This document shows positions 32,421 through 37,767 of a stretch of 37,767 nucleotides of DNA, one piece after another. Position numbers and translations under genes: made by a program. The DNA is from Bryobacterales bacterium (GTDB lineage Bacteria; Acidobacteriota; Terriglobia; Bryobacterales; Bryobacteraceae). Numbering within the stretch: position 1 is the first letter of the stretch; the number at the start of each line of letters is the position of its first letter. The stretch is from positions 1-37,767 of the forward strand of contig DAIDIH010000106.1 of the NCBI GenBank assembly GCA_027459465.1. Direction: 5' to 3'. A model generated the notes under the pieces. That model was not told the origin of the DNA. It saw only the letters and a program-made list of their open reading frames with translations, and did not search any database.

Positions 32421-34808
32421 TTAGGAGGCGAGCGCCGGGATGCGGGCGCGGAGGGCGGAGGCGAGCGAGCGGGCGATGGCCTCCCAGCAGTATTCGCGTT
32501 CGACGACGGCGCGGGCGCGGGCGGTCATGGGGCCGAGTTGCGGGGCGGGGTTGCGGCTGAGTTGTTCGACGATGCCGGGGAACTCAATGAGGGGAGCGAC
32601 GAGGAGGTGCTCGCCGGCAACTAGGTTGAGGCCGCGGGCGCCGAAGGGTGTGCTGAGGACGGGGACGCCGGAGGCGAGGTAGTCGAGGATCTTCAGGTTG
32701 GTCCCGGAGCCCATTTCCATGGGGTTGAGGGCGAGGTGGGCGCGGGAGAGAGCGAGGTCCTTGGCGCGGTCGTCGAGGACGCCGAGGGGTGTGACGTTGG
32801 AGGGAAGCGGGAGGCGGAAGACGCGGAAGTAGTCGCAGACGCTGCCGAGCAGTTGGAAGCGGACATCGGGGAGGCGGCGTGCGATTTCGGAGACGAAGCG
32901 CGCGGCTTCGATGTTGGGTTCGTGCCAGCTTCCGAGGAAGAGGACGGTGAAAGGCGAGGTGTGGGCGTAGCGTTCGGCAAAGGGGTGGTAGGTGACGGAG
33001 GCGAGGTCGACGCCGTTGGGGGCGAGGACGATTTTTTCGGGTGGGATGGCGTATTCGGCGACGTAGGCTTCCGCATCGGCGGGCGAGCAGGCGGAGATGA
33101 GGTCGCTATGTTGGCAGGCGCGGCGCTCGGCTTCGCGGGTGAGGCGGAGGAGATAGCGGCCCATGGCGTTTTGGGGAAGCATGCGCCGCTTGAGCGAGAA
33201 CTCGGCGTTGTGACCTTCGTAGAAGACAGGCTGTGATTGGCGGACGGCTTCGATGGCGGTGATGAGGTAGGGGTGGCTCGAGACCAGGAGAGCACTCGAC
33301 GCGGCGGAGTGGCGAAGGGCGGCGAGGAAGTCCGCGGTAAGCGGGAAGAGGCGCGGCATGACGACGTCGGTGACGGGAACGCCGCCGGCGCGGCGAGAGG
33401 CACGGGCTTCGCGCTGGATGTGGGCCTGGGTTTTCGCGGTGCGGATTTCGTGGACGCCGGGCGCGATCTCCTGGTTGAGTTCGGGTTGAAAGTCGTCGGC
33501 GAAGGTAAGAAGGTCGACGCGGCAGTCCAGTTCGCGGGCGAGATGACGGTAGAGGTGATAGACGCGGCTTTTGCCTCCGCCGCGAGGCGGGTAGATGGGG
33601 AAGGTGACGCAGACCGTGATGTGGCGGCGGGGCCGGGAAATGCGGCGCGGGCTGGCGATGGGGACGCCGGTGAGGCTTTCCGCAACCGAGTCCCAGCGGA
33701 TGCCGGCGACTTTGGTGCGGCAGGCGGGGGCCATGGCGCGGGCTTCGGCGATGTGGGTGGCGAGGTAGTCGATGCGTTCGGCGAGGGCGACGGGATCGGG
33801 CGGGACGGCGAAGCCGGTGAGGCCGTTCTCGACGAACTCGTTGGGTCCGCCGGAGTCCGTGCACGTGAGCACGGGCTTGCCGCTGTTCATGGCCTCGATG
33901 GTGACGAGTCCGTAGTCTTCGTCATAGGGGACGTAGAGGGCGGCGAGGCAGTTGGCGTAGAGGTCGACGACATCGGCGTCGTTGACGAAGCCGAGGAAGT
34001 CGATGCGGGGGTCGCCGGCGGCGAGGGCGCGGAGGGTGGCTTCGTCGGGCCCGGTTCCGGCGATTTTCAGCGGGACGGTGGTTTTGGCGCTGAGCATGGC
34101 CTCGACGAGGAGACGGACGCGCTTGGCGCCGTCAAGGCGGGAGATGGTGAAGAAATATTCGGAGTTGCCGGAGCGGAAGGAAGCAAGGTCGGAAGGATGG
34201 TGGCGGACGGTGACGGAAGCGCCGGGAGGGAAATAACCCTTGCGGCGGGCGACGTTGTGGCTGATGGCTGCGTATCGGGCAATGGAGGGAGGCGCAAGGG
34301 CGGAGTCGTCGAGAAAGTGGACGATCTCGCGGATCAGCGGGCCGGGGAACTGGAACAGGTCCGGGGGCGCATCGGCGGCGCGGCGGAGATCGTCGAGGCG
34401 GGCGAAGCATTCGGGGATGTGAGCGCGGGACGGGACTTGAGAACGAAGGAAGCAGGTCAGAGAGGCGACGGCGGGATGGTTCGATTCGCAGCGCTGTGGA
34501 AGCGGCGGATAGGTGTCATAGAGGCCGCGGAGGCGATGCTGGAGGTAGAGCACGTGGCGCGGGTGGGAGATCATCCAGGCGGGATACTTCGCGCTGACGA
34601 CGAGGTCGAAGTGAGAAAGATCGAGTTGAGCGAAAGCGCGGTAGGAGTCGACGAGGTCCCAGAAGGAGAGTTCGCGGGAGGGGAGCTTGATGAGTTCGGC
34701 CTGGTGCGAGGTTTCCTGGTTGAGGTAGTTCAGGAGGCCCCAGACGAGTTTTTCCGCGCCTCCGATGGTGAAGGGGACCGGGCTTGGTGCGACGAGGGCG
34801 ATTTTCAT
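32421..34808 (-). CDS. double-domain GT4-type glycosyltransferase
   Basis: A 795-residue protein made of two complete GT-B glycosyltransferase units of the GT4 kind. Unit 1, about 1-375: IALVAPSPVPFTIGGAEKLVWGLL at the start, ISRLDGAKRVRLLVEAML, and YVPYDEDYGLVTIEAMNSGKP with the E-x7-E motif, then CTDSGGPNEFVENGLTGF. Unit 2, about 385-795: HITVCVTFPIYPPRGGGKSRVY, NAEFSLKRRML, LAPNGVDL, FLGSWHEPNIEAARF and EMGSGTNLKILDYLASGVP, where the second Glu of E-x7-E is replaced by other residues, as in that subfamily. Each unit probably adds one sugar to a polysaccharide or lipid-linked oligosaccharide. Donor and acceptor are unknown. It is last in a three-gene run, 10 nt after the next glycosyltransferase. 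There is no membrane segment. Confidence 0.85.
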   Translation of the reverse strand: MKIALVAPSPVPFTIGGAEKLVWGLLNYLNQETSHQAELIKLPSRELSFWDLVDSYRAFAQLDLSHFDLVVSAKYPAWMISHPRHVLYLQHRLRGLYDTYPPLPQRCESNHPAVASLTCFLRSQVPSRAHIPECFARLDDLRRAADAPPDLFQFPGPLIREIVHFLDDSALAPPSIARYAAISHNVARRKGYFPPGASVTVRHHPSDLASFRSGNSEYFFTISRLDGAKRVRLLVEAMLSAKTTVPLKIAGTGPDEATLRALAAGDPRIDFLGFVNDADVVDLYANCLAALYVPYDEDYGLVTIEAMNSGKPVLTCTDSGGPNEFVENGLTGFAVPPDPVALAERIDYLATHIAEARAMAPACRTKVAGIRWDSVAESLTGVPIASPRRISRPRRHITVCVTFPIYPPRGGGKSRVYHLYRHLARELDCRVDLLTFADDFQPELNQEIAPGVHEIRTAKTQAHIQREARASRRAGGVPVTDVVMPRLFPLTADFLAALRHSAASSALLVSSHPYLITAIEAVRQSQPVFYEGHNAEFSLKRRMLPQNAMGRYLLRLTREAERRACQHSDLISACSPADAEAYVAEYAIPPEKIVLAPNGVDLASVTYHPFAERYAHTSPFTVLFLGSWHEPNIEAARFVSEIARRLPDVRFQLLGSVCDYFRVFRLPLPSNVTPLGVLDDRAKDLALSRAHLALNPMEMGSGTNLKILDYLASGVPVLSTPFGARGLNLVAGEHLLVAPLIEFPGIVEQLSRNPAPQLGPMTARARAVVEREYCWEAIARSLASALRARIPALAS

Positions 34809-34818
34809 TGCGCGTCGA

Positions 34819-35847
34819 TCACTGGCTTAGCAACGCGGCGACGGTGTCCCAGGAGACGTCCATCGACTCGTAGCGCTGGTAGCCGTTGGAGCCGAGCGCG
34901 GCGCCGTGGCGGGGCATACCGTAGAGTTCGTCGATAGCCTGCGCGATGGCGCGGGGTTCGGGATCGGCGATCATGCCGGTCTCGCGGTGGCGGACGAACT
35001 CGAGCGGGCCCCCGGAGTCCTGGCAGGTGATGACGGGCTTACGCGCGAGCATGGCTTCGAGGGTGATGTAGCCCAAATCTTCGCCGCGCGGGCCGAAGAA
35101 CACGGCGAAGCAGTGGGCGTAGAAGGCGAGGAGATCGCCTTCATCGAGTTCGCCGATCAAGCGGACACGATGTTCGAGGCCGAGCGCGGCGATTTCGCTT
35201 TCATAGACGGCGCGCTGTCCGCCGGAGCCGGAGATGAGAGCGAAAACGGGGGCGGTGACGTAGCGCATGGCCTCGATGAGGAGGATCTGGCGCTTGTGGC
35301 GTTCGAGTCGGCTGGGCGCGAAAACGTAGGGCAGCGGATCCGCGGTGTAGAGTTTGCCGGCGAGCGGGGGGGGATGGTAGATGGGCGTCGAGGAGATGTT
35401 GTTGAAACTCTGGAGTCGGCTGGCTACGGTTTGCGAGATAGTGTAGCGGCGGGGGATGGCGGCCAGGTGTTCGGAGTCGAGACGGTGAATGAGGGAGCGG
35501 AGTTGCTCGGCTTCGGGCGTGTGCGGGGAGCGCGTTTCCCATTCGTCGTAGACGGAGCGGTGCTGGTGCAGCAGCCAGAGGGTTTTTTCCGGGTGTTGGA
35601 GGAAGTAAGCGGGGAAACTGAGGCAGATGACGCGGTCCGGAGGGGGCGCGCCGAAGCAGGTGAAGTCTTCGATAAACCACTGGTCGATGGCGCGGCGTAC
35701 GGCGGACTCGGGGTGGAACCGGAACGGTAGGGTGACGATGTCGGCCTCGTGACCGGTGCGCCGGAGAGCGGCGAGGAGGCCGGCGGCGAGGGCTTCGGCA
35801 CCGCCTTCGATAAAAGGGGTGCGGACGGAAGCGATGGCGATTCTCAA
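34819..35847 (-). CDS. GT4-type glycosyltransferase
   Basis: A 342-residue GT-B glycosyltransferase of the GT4 family. Seen: AIASVRTPFIEGGAEALAAGLLAAL at the N-terminus, VFAPSRLERHKRQILLIEAMRYV at the start of the C-terminal domain, and GEDLGYITLEAMLARKPVITCQDSGG with the intact E-x7-E motif. It resembles unit 1 of the neighbouring double enzyme (same IEGGAE or IGGAEK opening and DSGGP.EFV ending), so the two may have arisen by duplication. The start is a TTG at 35847 overlapping the stop of the DUF4214 gene by 4 nt (TTGA). Acceptor and sugar are unknown; a surface polysaccharide is likely. Confidence 0.87.
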   Translation of the reverse strand: MRIAIASVRTPFIEGGAEALAAGLLAALRRTGHEADIVTLPFRFHPESAVRRAIDQWFIEDFTCFGAPPPDRVICLSFPAYFLQHPEKTLWLLHQHRSVYDEWETRSPHTPEAEQLRSLIHRLDSEHLAAIPRRYTISQTVASRLQSFNNISSTPIYHPPPLAGKLYTADPLPYVFAPSRLERHKRQILLIEAMRYVTAPVFALISGSGGQRAVYESEIAALGLEHRVRLIGELDEGDLLAFYAHCFAVFFGPRGEDLGYITLEAMLARKPVITCQDSGGPLEFVRHRETGMIADPEPRAIAQAIDELYGMPRHGAALGSNGYQRYESMDVSWDTVAALLSQ

Positions 35848-36548
35848 TCGGCGCTCCGGCGCGCCGCTTCGAGGGCCTCGACTCTGCGCTCCAGTTCGAG
35901 AAGCGCCTCGCGGTTAGCCTTGTTGAAGGCGACGCGGGCGGCCTGGCGCTCGAGTTCGGCGACGGATGACTTGTCGGCCTTGGCCTCCATGGGGCCGATT
36001 AATTCGAGGCGCAAGACGCGATGGACTTCGGCGAAGCGGCGCTCGATGGAAGATTCCAGCCGGCGCAGGTTTGCTTCGAACGCGGGGAGATTGAGAACGA
36101 GGGCGGCGATGCGCAGCACGGGTCCGGCGACAGGGAGACGGAACAAACGCTCGCGGCGCAAGGCCACGTCGAGGCCGGGCACCGGGACCCCGCGCGCCCG
36201 GCCTTCGTCGGAATGACTTACAGCGGCGATGAAATCGAGCTTGGAGAGGTTACCGGAGTGGAGGCGATCCGCGTAAGAGGCCGCGGCGTGGCGTTCGGGT
36301 TCACGGCCGAGTAACTCGCGGTAAACGAGCCGCACAAGCGTTTCGTCGTGAAACGCGAGGAATCGGGAGAGCGGGAGCGGGCGGGACGCCGATTCGAGAT
36401 CCGGTGGAAGCGGCGCGAGTAAGTTGCGATGGCTTGTATCGGGGGCCGACGCGGCGCAGGCGGCGGGGGGCTTGCGCGCGGCCGCTTCGTCGCGCACGCG
36501 CTGAATCAAGGAGTCCAGATCGAGGGGTTTCGTCCCGGAAGAGTTCAT
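35844..36548 (-). CDS. DUF4214 and coiled-coil protein, first gene of the glycosyltransferase run
   Basis: A 234-residue soluble protein. Seen: an N-terminal helical stretch (LDLDSLIQRVRDEAAARKPP), a DUF4214-like segment (about residues 70-125) with LVRLVYRELLGREPERHAAASYADRL and SKLDFIAAVSHSDEGR, then a linker and a C-terminal coiled coil (about 155-232, ELERQAARVAFNKANREALLELERRVEALEAA). DUF4214 occurs in exported and glycosylation-linked proteins and its role is uncertain. I chose the ATG at 36548; an ATG at 36572 overlaps the TATAAT box. It overlaps the following glycosyltransferase by 4 nt. No signal peptide is seen. Confidence 0.72.
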   Translation of the reverse strand: MNSSGTKPLDLDSLIQRVRDEAAARKPPAACAASAPDTSHRNLLAPLPPDLESASRPLPLSRFLAFHDETLVRLVYRELLGREPERHAAASYADRLHSGNLSKLDFIAAVSHSDEGRARGVPVPGLDVALRRERLFRLPVAGPVLRIAALVLNLPAFEANLRRLESSIERRFAEVHRVLRLELIGPMEAKADKSSVAELERQAARVAFNKANREALLELERRVEALEAARRSAD

Positions 36549-36570
36549 TTGGACCAAAGAACGCCTTCTC

Positions 36571-36576
36571 ATTATA
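36571..36576 (-). promoter_or_regulatory. candidate -10 box for the glycosyltransferase run
   Basis: A perfect TATAAT on the minus strand, 22 nt before the ATG at 36548. No good -35 hexamer lies at 16-18 nt, so the promoter is weak or activator dependent. Confidence 0.3.
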
Positions 36577-36621
36577 GTGAGGCGGTTAGAGGCATGGCTG
36601 TTTTGGAGTGGCGGGGATCTT

Positions 36622-36627
36622 TATAAT
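36622..36627 (+). promoter_or_regulatory. candidate -10 box for tRNA-Arg
   Basis: A perfect TATAAT ends 8 nt before the mature tRNA 5' end at 36636, allowing a very short precursor leader. The -35 region is T-rich (36601-36606) but poorly matched. It lies back-to-back with the minus-strand TATAAT at 36571-36576. Confidence 0.4.
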
Positions 36628-36635
36628 GGAGTCAC

Positions 36636-36712
36636 GCGCCCGTAGCTCAGCCGGATAGAGCGATTGACTTCGAATCAATAGGCCGGGGGTTCGAGTCCCT
36701 CCGGGCGCGCCA
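36636..36712 (+). tRNA. tRNA-Arg (anticodon TCG)
   Basis: A 77-nt tRNA with encoded CCA. Acceptor GCGCCCG pairs fully with CGGGCGC; D stem GCTC/GAGC; anticodon stem ATTGA/TCAAT with loop CTTCGAA, anticodon TCG reading CGA and probably other CGN codons; variable loop AGGCC; T stem GGGGG/CCCTC with one wobble; T loop TTCGAGT; discriminator G then CCA. The D loop AGCCGGATA keeps the A expected at position 20 in arginine tRNAs. No second copy of its 3' end is seen in the window, so there is no sign of an integrated element. Confidence 0.97.
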
Positions 36713-36715
36713 CTT

Positions 36716-36752
36716 GACTTAGGTGGCAGACCGAACGTCCTAGGACTTAGGT
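36716..36752. repeat. direct repeat flanking a palindrome after the tRNA
   Basis: GACTTAGGT occurs at 36716-36724 and 36744-36752, 28 bp apart. Between and partly overlapping them is the perfect 10-bp palindrome GTCCTAGGAC (36737-36746). This begins 4 nt after the tRNA CCA. Could be a protein-binding site or processing signal; purpose unknown. Confidence 0.4.
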
Positions 36753-36761
36753 TCCAGTTCT

Positions 36762-36783
36762 GCGGCTGGCGCGGCTGGCGCGG
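36762..36783 (+). repeat. short tandem repeat
   Basis: Two copies of the 9-mer GCGGCTGGC followed by a partial third (GCGG). Too short to assign a role. Confidence 0.45.
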
Positions 36784-36793
36784 TTAATTCCTA

Positions 36794-36821
36794 TTGCAGC
36801 AAAGCTAAGGCAACGTATAAT
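36794..36821 (+). promoter_or_regulatory. candidate promoter of the PAS sensor gene
   Basis: TTGCAG (36794-36799), 16-nt spacer, perfect TATAAT (36816-36821). Transcription would begin near 36828, at the foot of the first leader hairpin, giving a leader of about 85 nt before the ATG at 36913. Confidence 0.5.
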
Positions 36822-36830
36822 TAGGCATGA

Positions 36831-36890
36831 CTGCGACGCCCTAAGGGTCGCAGGAACCCCCAATGGCTAGGGGTCTGTTGCAGCGCAGAC
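36831..36890 (+). ncRNA. candidate structured leader with three consecutive hairpins
   Basis: Hairpin 1: CTGCGAC (36831-36837) with GTCGCAG (36847-36853), seven pairs plus two more in the loop. Hairpin 2: ACCCC (36856-36860) with GGGGT (36870-36874). Hairpin 3: GTCTG (36873-36877) with CAGAC (36886-36890), overlapping hairpin 2 by two bases, so 2 and 3 compete at their border. The set fills the leader between a good -10 box and the sensor gene. I do not recognise a known riboswitch family; no T-run is present. Confidence 0.45.
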
Positions 36891-36897
36891 TTACTCT

Positions 36898-36911
36898 TTG
36901 AATTGATTCAA
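36898..36911 (+). promoter_or_regulatory. palindrome in place of the ribosome site
   Basis: TTGAATTGATTCAA has perfect 6-nt arms around TG and ends 1 nt before the ATG at 36913. No Shine-Dalgarno sequence is visible. It could be an operator or a translation control site. Confidence 0.35.
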
Positions 36912-36912
36912 C

Positions 36913-37767
36913 ATGGCAGGACCAGGTGAGGCCGTTTATCGGATCCTGATCGCTGCGCCGGAGTCGGAGCGGGAGCGAAAGCTTCGGGCGGCGCTTTCAG
37001 CAAGCTCGAGCTGTGCGATCGAGATCGAGGCGGCACGCACGGCTCAGCAACTCGCGGCGCTTTCCGGGCAGCGGTTTGACGCGTTAATCGTCGATCCCGC
37101 TGTTGGGAGAGAACAGGTGCTGGAAGATTTGTTCGGGGCGTCGGGAGGCGACGGCGCGCGGGTGTTTTTGCTTGCCGAGAGCGGACTGGAGGGGCGGAGA
37201 GGAGGTTCGCCGATCCGATTCGAGGACGGCGAACCGGACCTGGAACCTCTGTGGAAGGCGCTTGCGGGGAGCCCAGCCCCGGAGGGAAGCGACCCCCTGC
37301 TCGACAGCGTCGAACGGCAGATGGGCGATCTGGTGTGGCACTTTCACGACGCTCTCGTGGTGTACGACGTTGGCGCAGGGCGGGCGGTGTACGCGAGTCC
37401 CGCGTTCGAGAAGATCTGGCAGACTTCGCGGTCGGCGGTAATCGGGGATGGCGAGTTGTGGATCGGCACATTTGTTCCGGAGGAACGCGGGCGGGTGCGG
37501 GAAGCAGTCGCGGCAGCGGCGGCAGGGGATACTCAGTCGCTGGAGTGCCGGATTACGCGGCCCCGGGGAGGCGTGGGGTGGATCTCGCTTCGCCTCGTTC
37601 CGTGGCGCGAGGGCGGGCTAAAGGTAGGGCGGCTTTCGGCCGTGGCCACCGATATCACGGCGCACAAGGAGGCCGAGGCGGCGCTGCGCGCGGAGAAAGA
37701 GCGGCACCGCGAGCACGAGCGAAGGTACCGGCTGTTATTTGAGAACAGTCCGTTGCCGATGTTTCTG
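36913..37767 (+). CDS. PAS-domain sensor protein, 3' end outside the window
   Basis: The frame is open from the ATG at 36913 to the window end (285 codons, no stop). Seen: an N-terminal part (about residues 1-90) resembling a degenerate receiver (YRILIAAPESERERKLRAAL, then FDALIVDP), then a PAS domain (about 139-255) with WHFHDALVVYDVGAGRAVYASPAFEKIW, VPEERGRVREAV and the PAC-like end LSAVATDITAHKEAEAAL, a short helical linker rich in Glu and Arg, and the start of a second PAS domain, RYRLLFENSPLPMFL. This layout is typical of a hybrid sensor histidine kinase or diguanylate cyclase; the output domain is not visible. The degenerate receiver lacks the acidic pair, so it is probably not phosphorylated. 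No ribosome site is seen; the leader is structured. Confidence 0.8.
   Translation, partial: MAGPGEAVYRILIAAPESERERKLRAALSASSSCAIEIEAARTAQQLAALSGQRFDALIVDPAVGREQVLEDLFGASGGDGARVFLLAESGLEGRRGGSPIRFEDGEPDLEPLWKALAGSPAPEGSDPLLDSVERQMGDLVWHFHDALVVYDVGAGRAVYASPAFEKIWQTSRSAVIGDGELWIGTFVPEERGRVREAVAAAAAGDTQSLECRITRPRGGVGWISLRLVPWREGGLKVGRLSAVATDITAHKEAEAALRAEKERHREHERRYRLLFENSPLPMFL

Noticed and set aside
36636-36783. tRNA as attachment site of an integrated element
   Set aside because: No integrase and no second copy of the tRNA 3' end in the window; only short unrelated repeats follow.

Overview
The window looks like a piece of an Acidobacteriota chromosome, most probably from the Bryobacterales/Solibacter lineage. 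This is inferred from high GC, the protein families, and a complete alternative complex III (ACIII) operon joined to a caa3-type oxidase operon. No marker gene here fixes the taxonomy. Genes are tightly packed, and no stretch over 300 bases lacks a gene. The longest gaps are 32202-32420 and 36713-36912, and both hold regulatory-looking sequence. I see no insertion sequence, integrase, prophage or CRISPR array.

Layout. (1) 14-5910: DNA polymerase X, a convergent CPA2 cation/proton antiporter, then a stress-like cluster of cytidylate-kinase-like protein, TtcA-family tRNA thiolase, tandem universal stress protein and DUF302 protein. Two sequences matching the sigma-54 -24/-12 consensus precede this cluster, and one is a perfect match. 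(2) 5911-7022: a dense set of inverted repeats, including a 73-nt near-continuous hairpin, then an exported beta-propeller protein. (3) 7038-10647: two overlapping half-size ABC exporters, probably a heterodimer. (4) 10740-14968: a LolD/MacB-type ATPase, an 837-residue FtsX-type permease and an AttH/CrtC-like lipocalin, resembling an AttEFGH system with fused permeases. (5) 15065-16569: an S41/PDZ protein whose catalytic Ser and Lys are replaced by Asp and Glu, and an FmdB zinc ribbon. (6) 16621-18900, minus strand: rpmI-rplT followed by cell-division and small regulatory genes (coiled coil, zapA, anchored protein, lone receiver, DUF167), without the infC, pheS and pheT often found alongside. 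(7) 19084-19443: a STAS anti-anti-sigma factor. (8) 19440-32201, minus strand: actABCDEF, an unknown anchored protein, a SCO copper chaperone and caa3 oxidase subunits II, I, III and IV. (9) 32421-36548, minus strand: a double GT4 glycosyltransferase, a second GT4 enzyme and a DUF4214 coiled-coil protein. (10) 36636-37767: tRNA-Arg(TCG), a structured leader and the start of a PAS-domain sensor.

How it works together. The largest unit is a respiratory chain module. ACIII (ActA-F) would oxidise menaquinol or quinol and pass electrons through its haem proteins to the CuA and cytochrome c domain of oxidase subunit II. Subunit I would then reduce oxygen using an A2-type (YSHPAV) proton pathway, and SCO would help load CuA. 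Nearly every gene in this operon overlaps the next by 1-14 nt or is separated from it by at most about 10 nt. Several start with TTG or GTG at the overlap, which points to translational coupling.

The less ordinary items are the sigma-54-like promoters on the stress cluster, the catalytically dead S41 protein, the long hairpin at 5950-6022, and the multi-hairpin leader at 36831-36911 before the PAS sensor.
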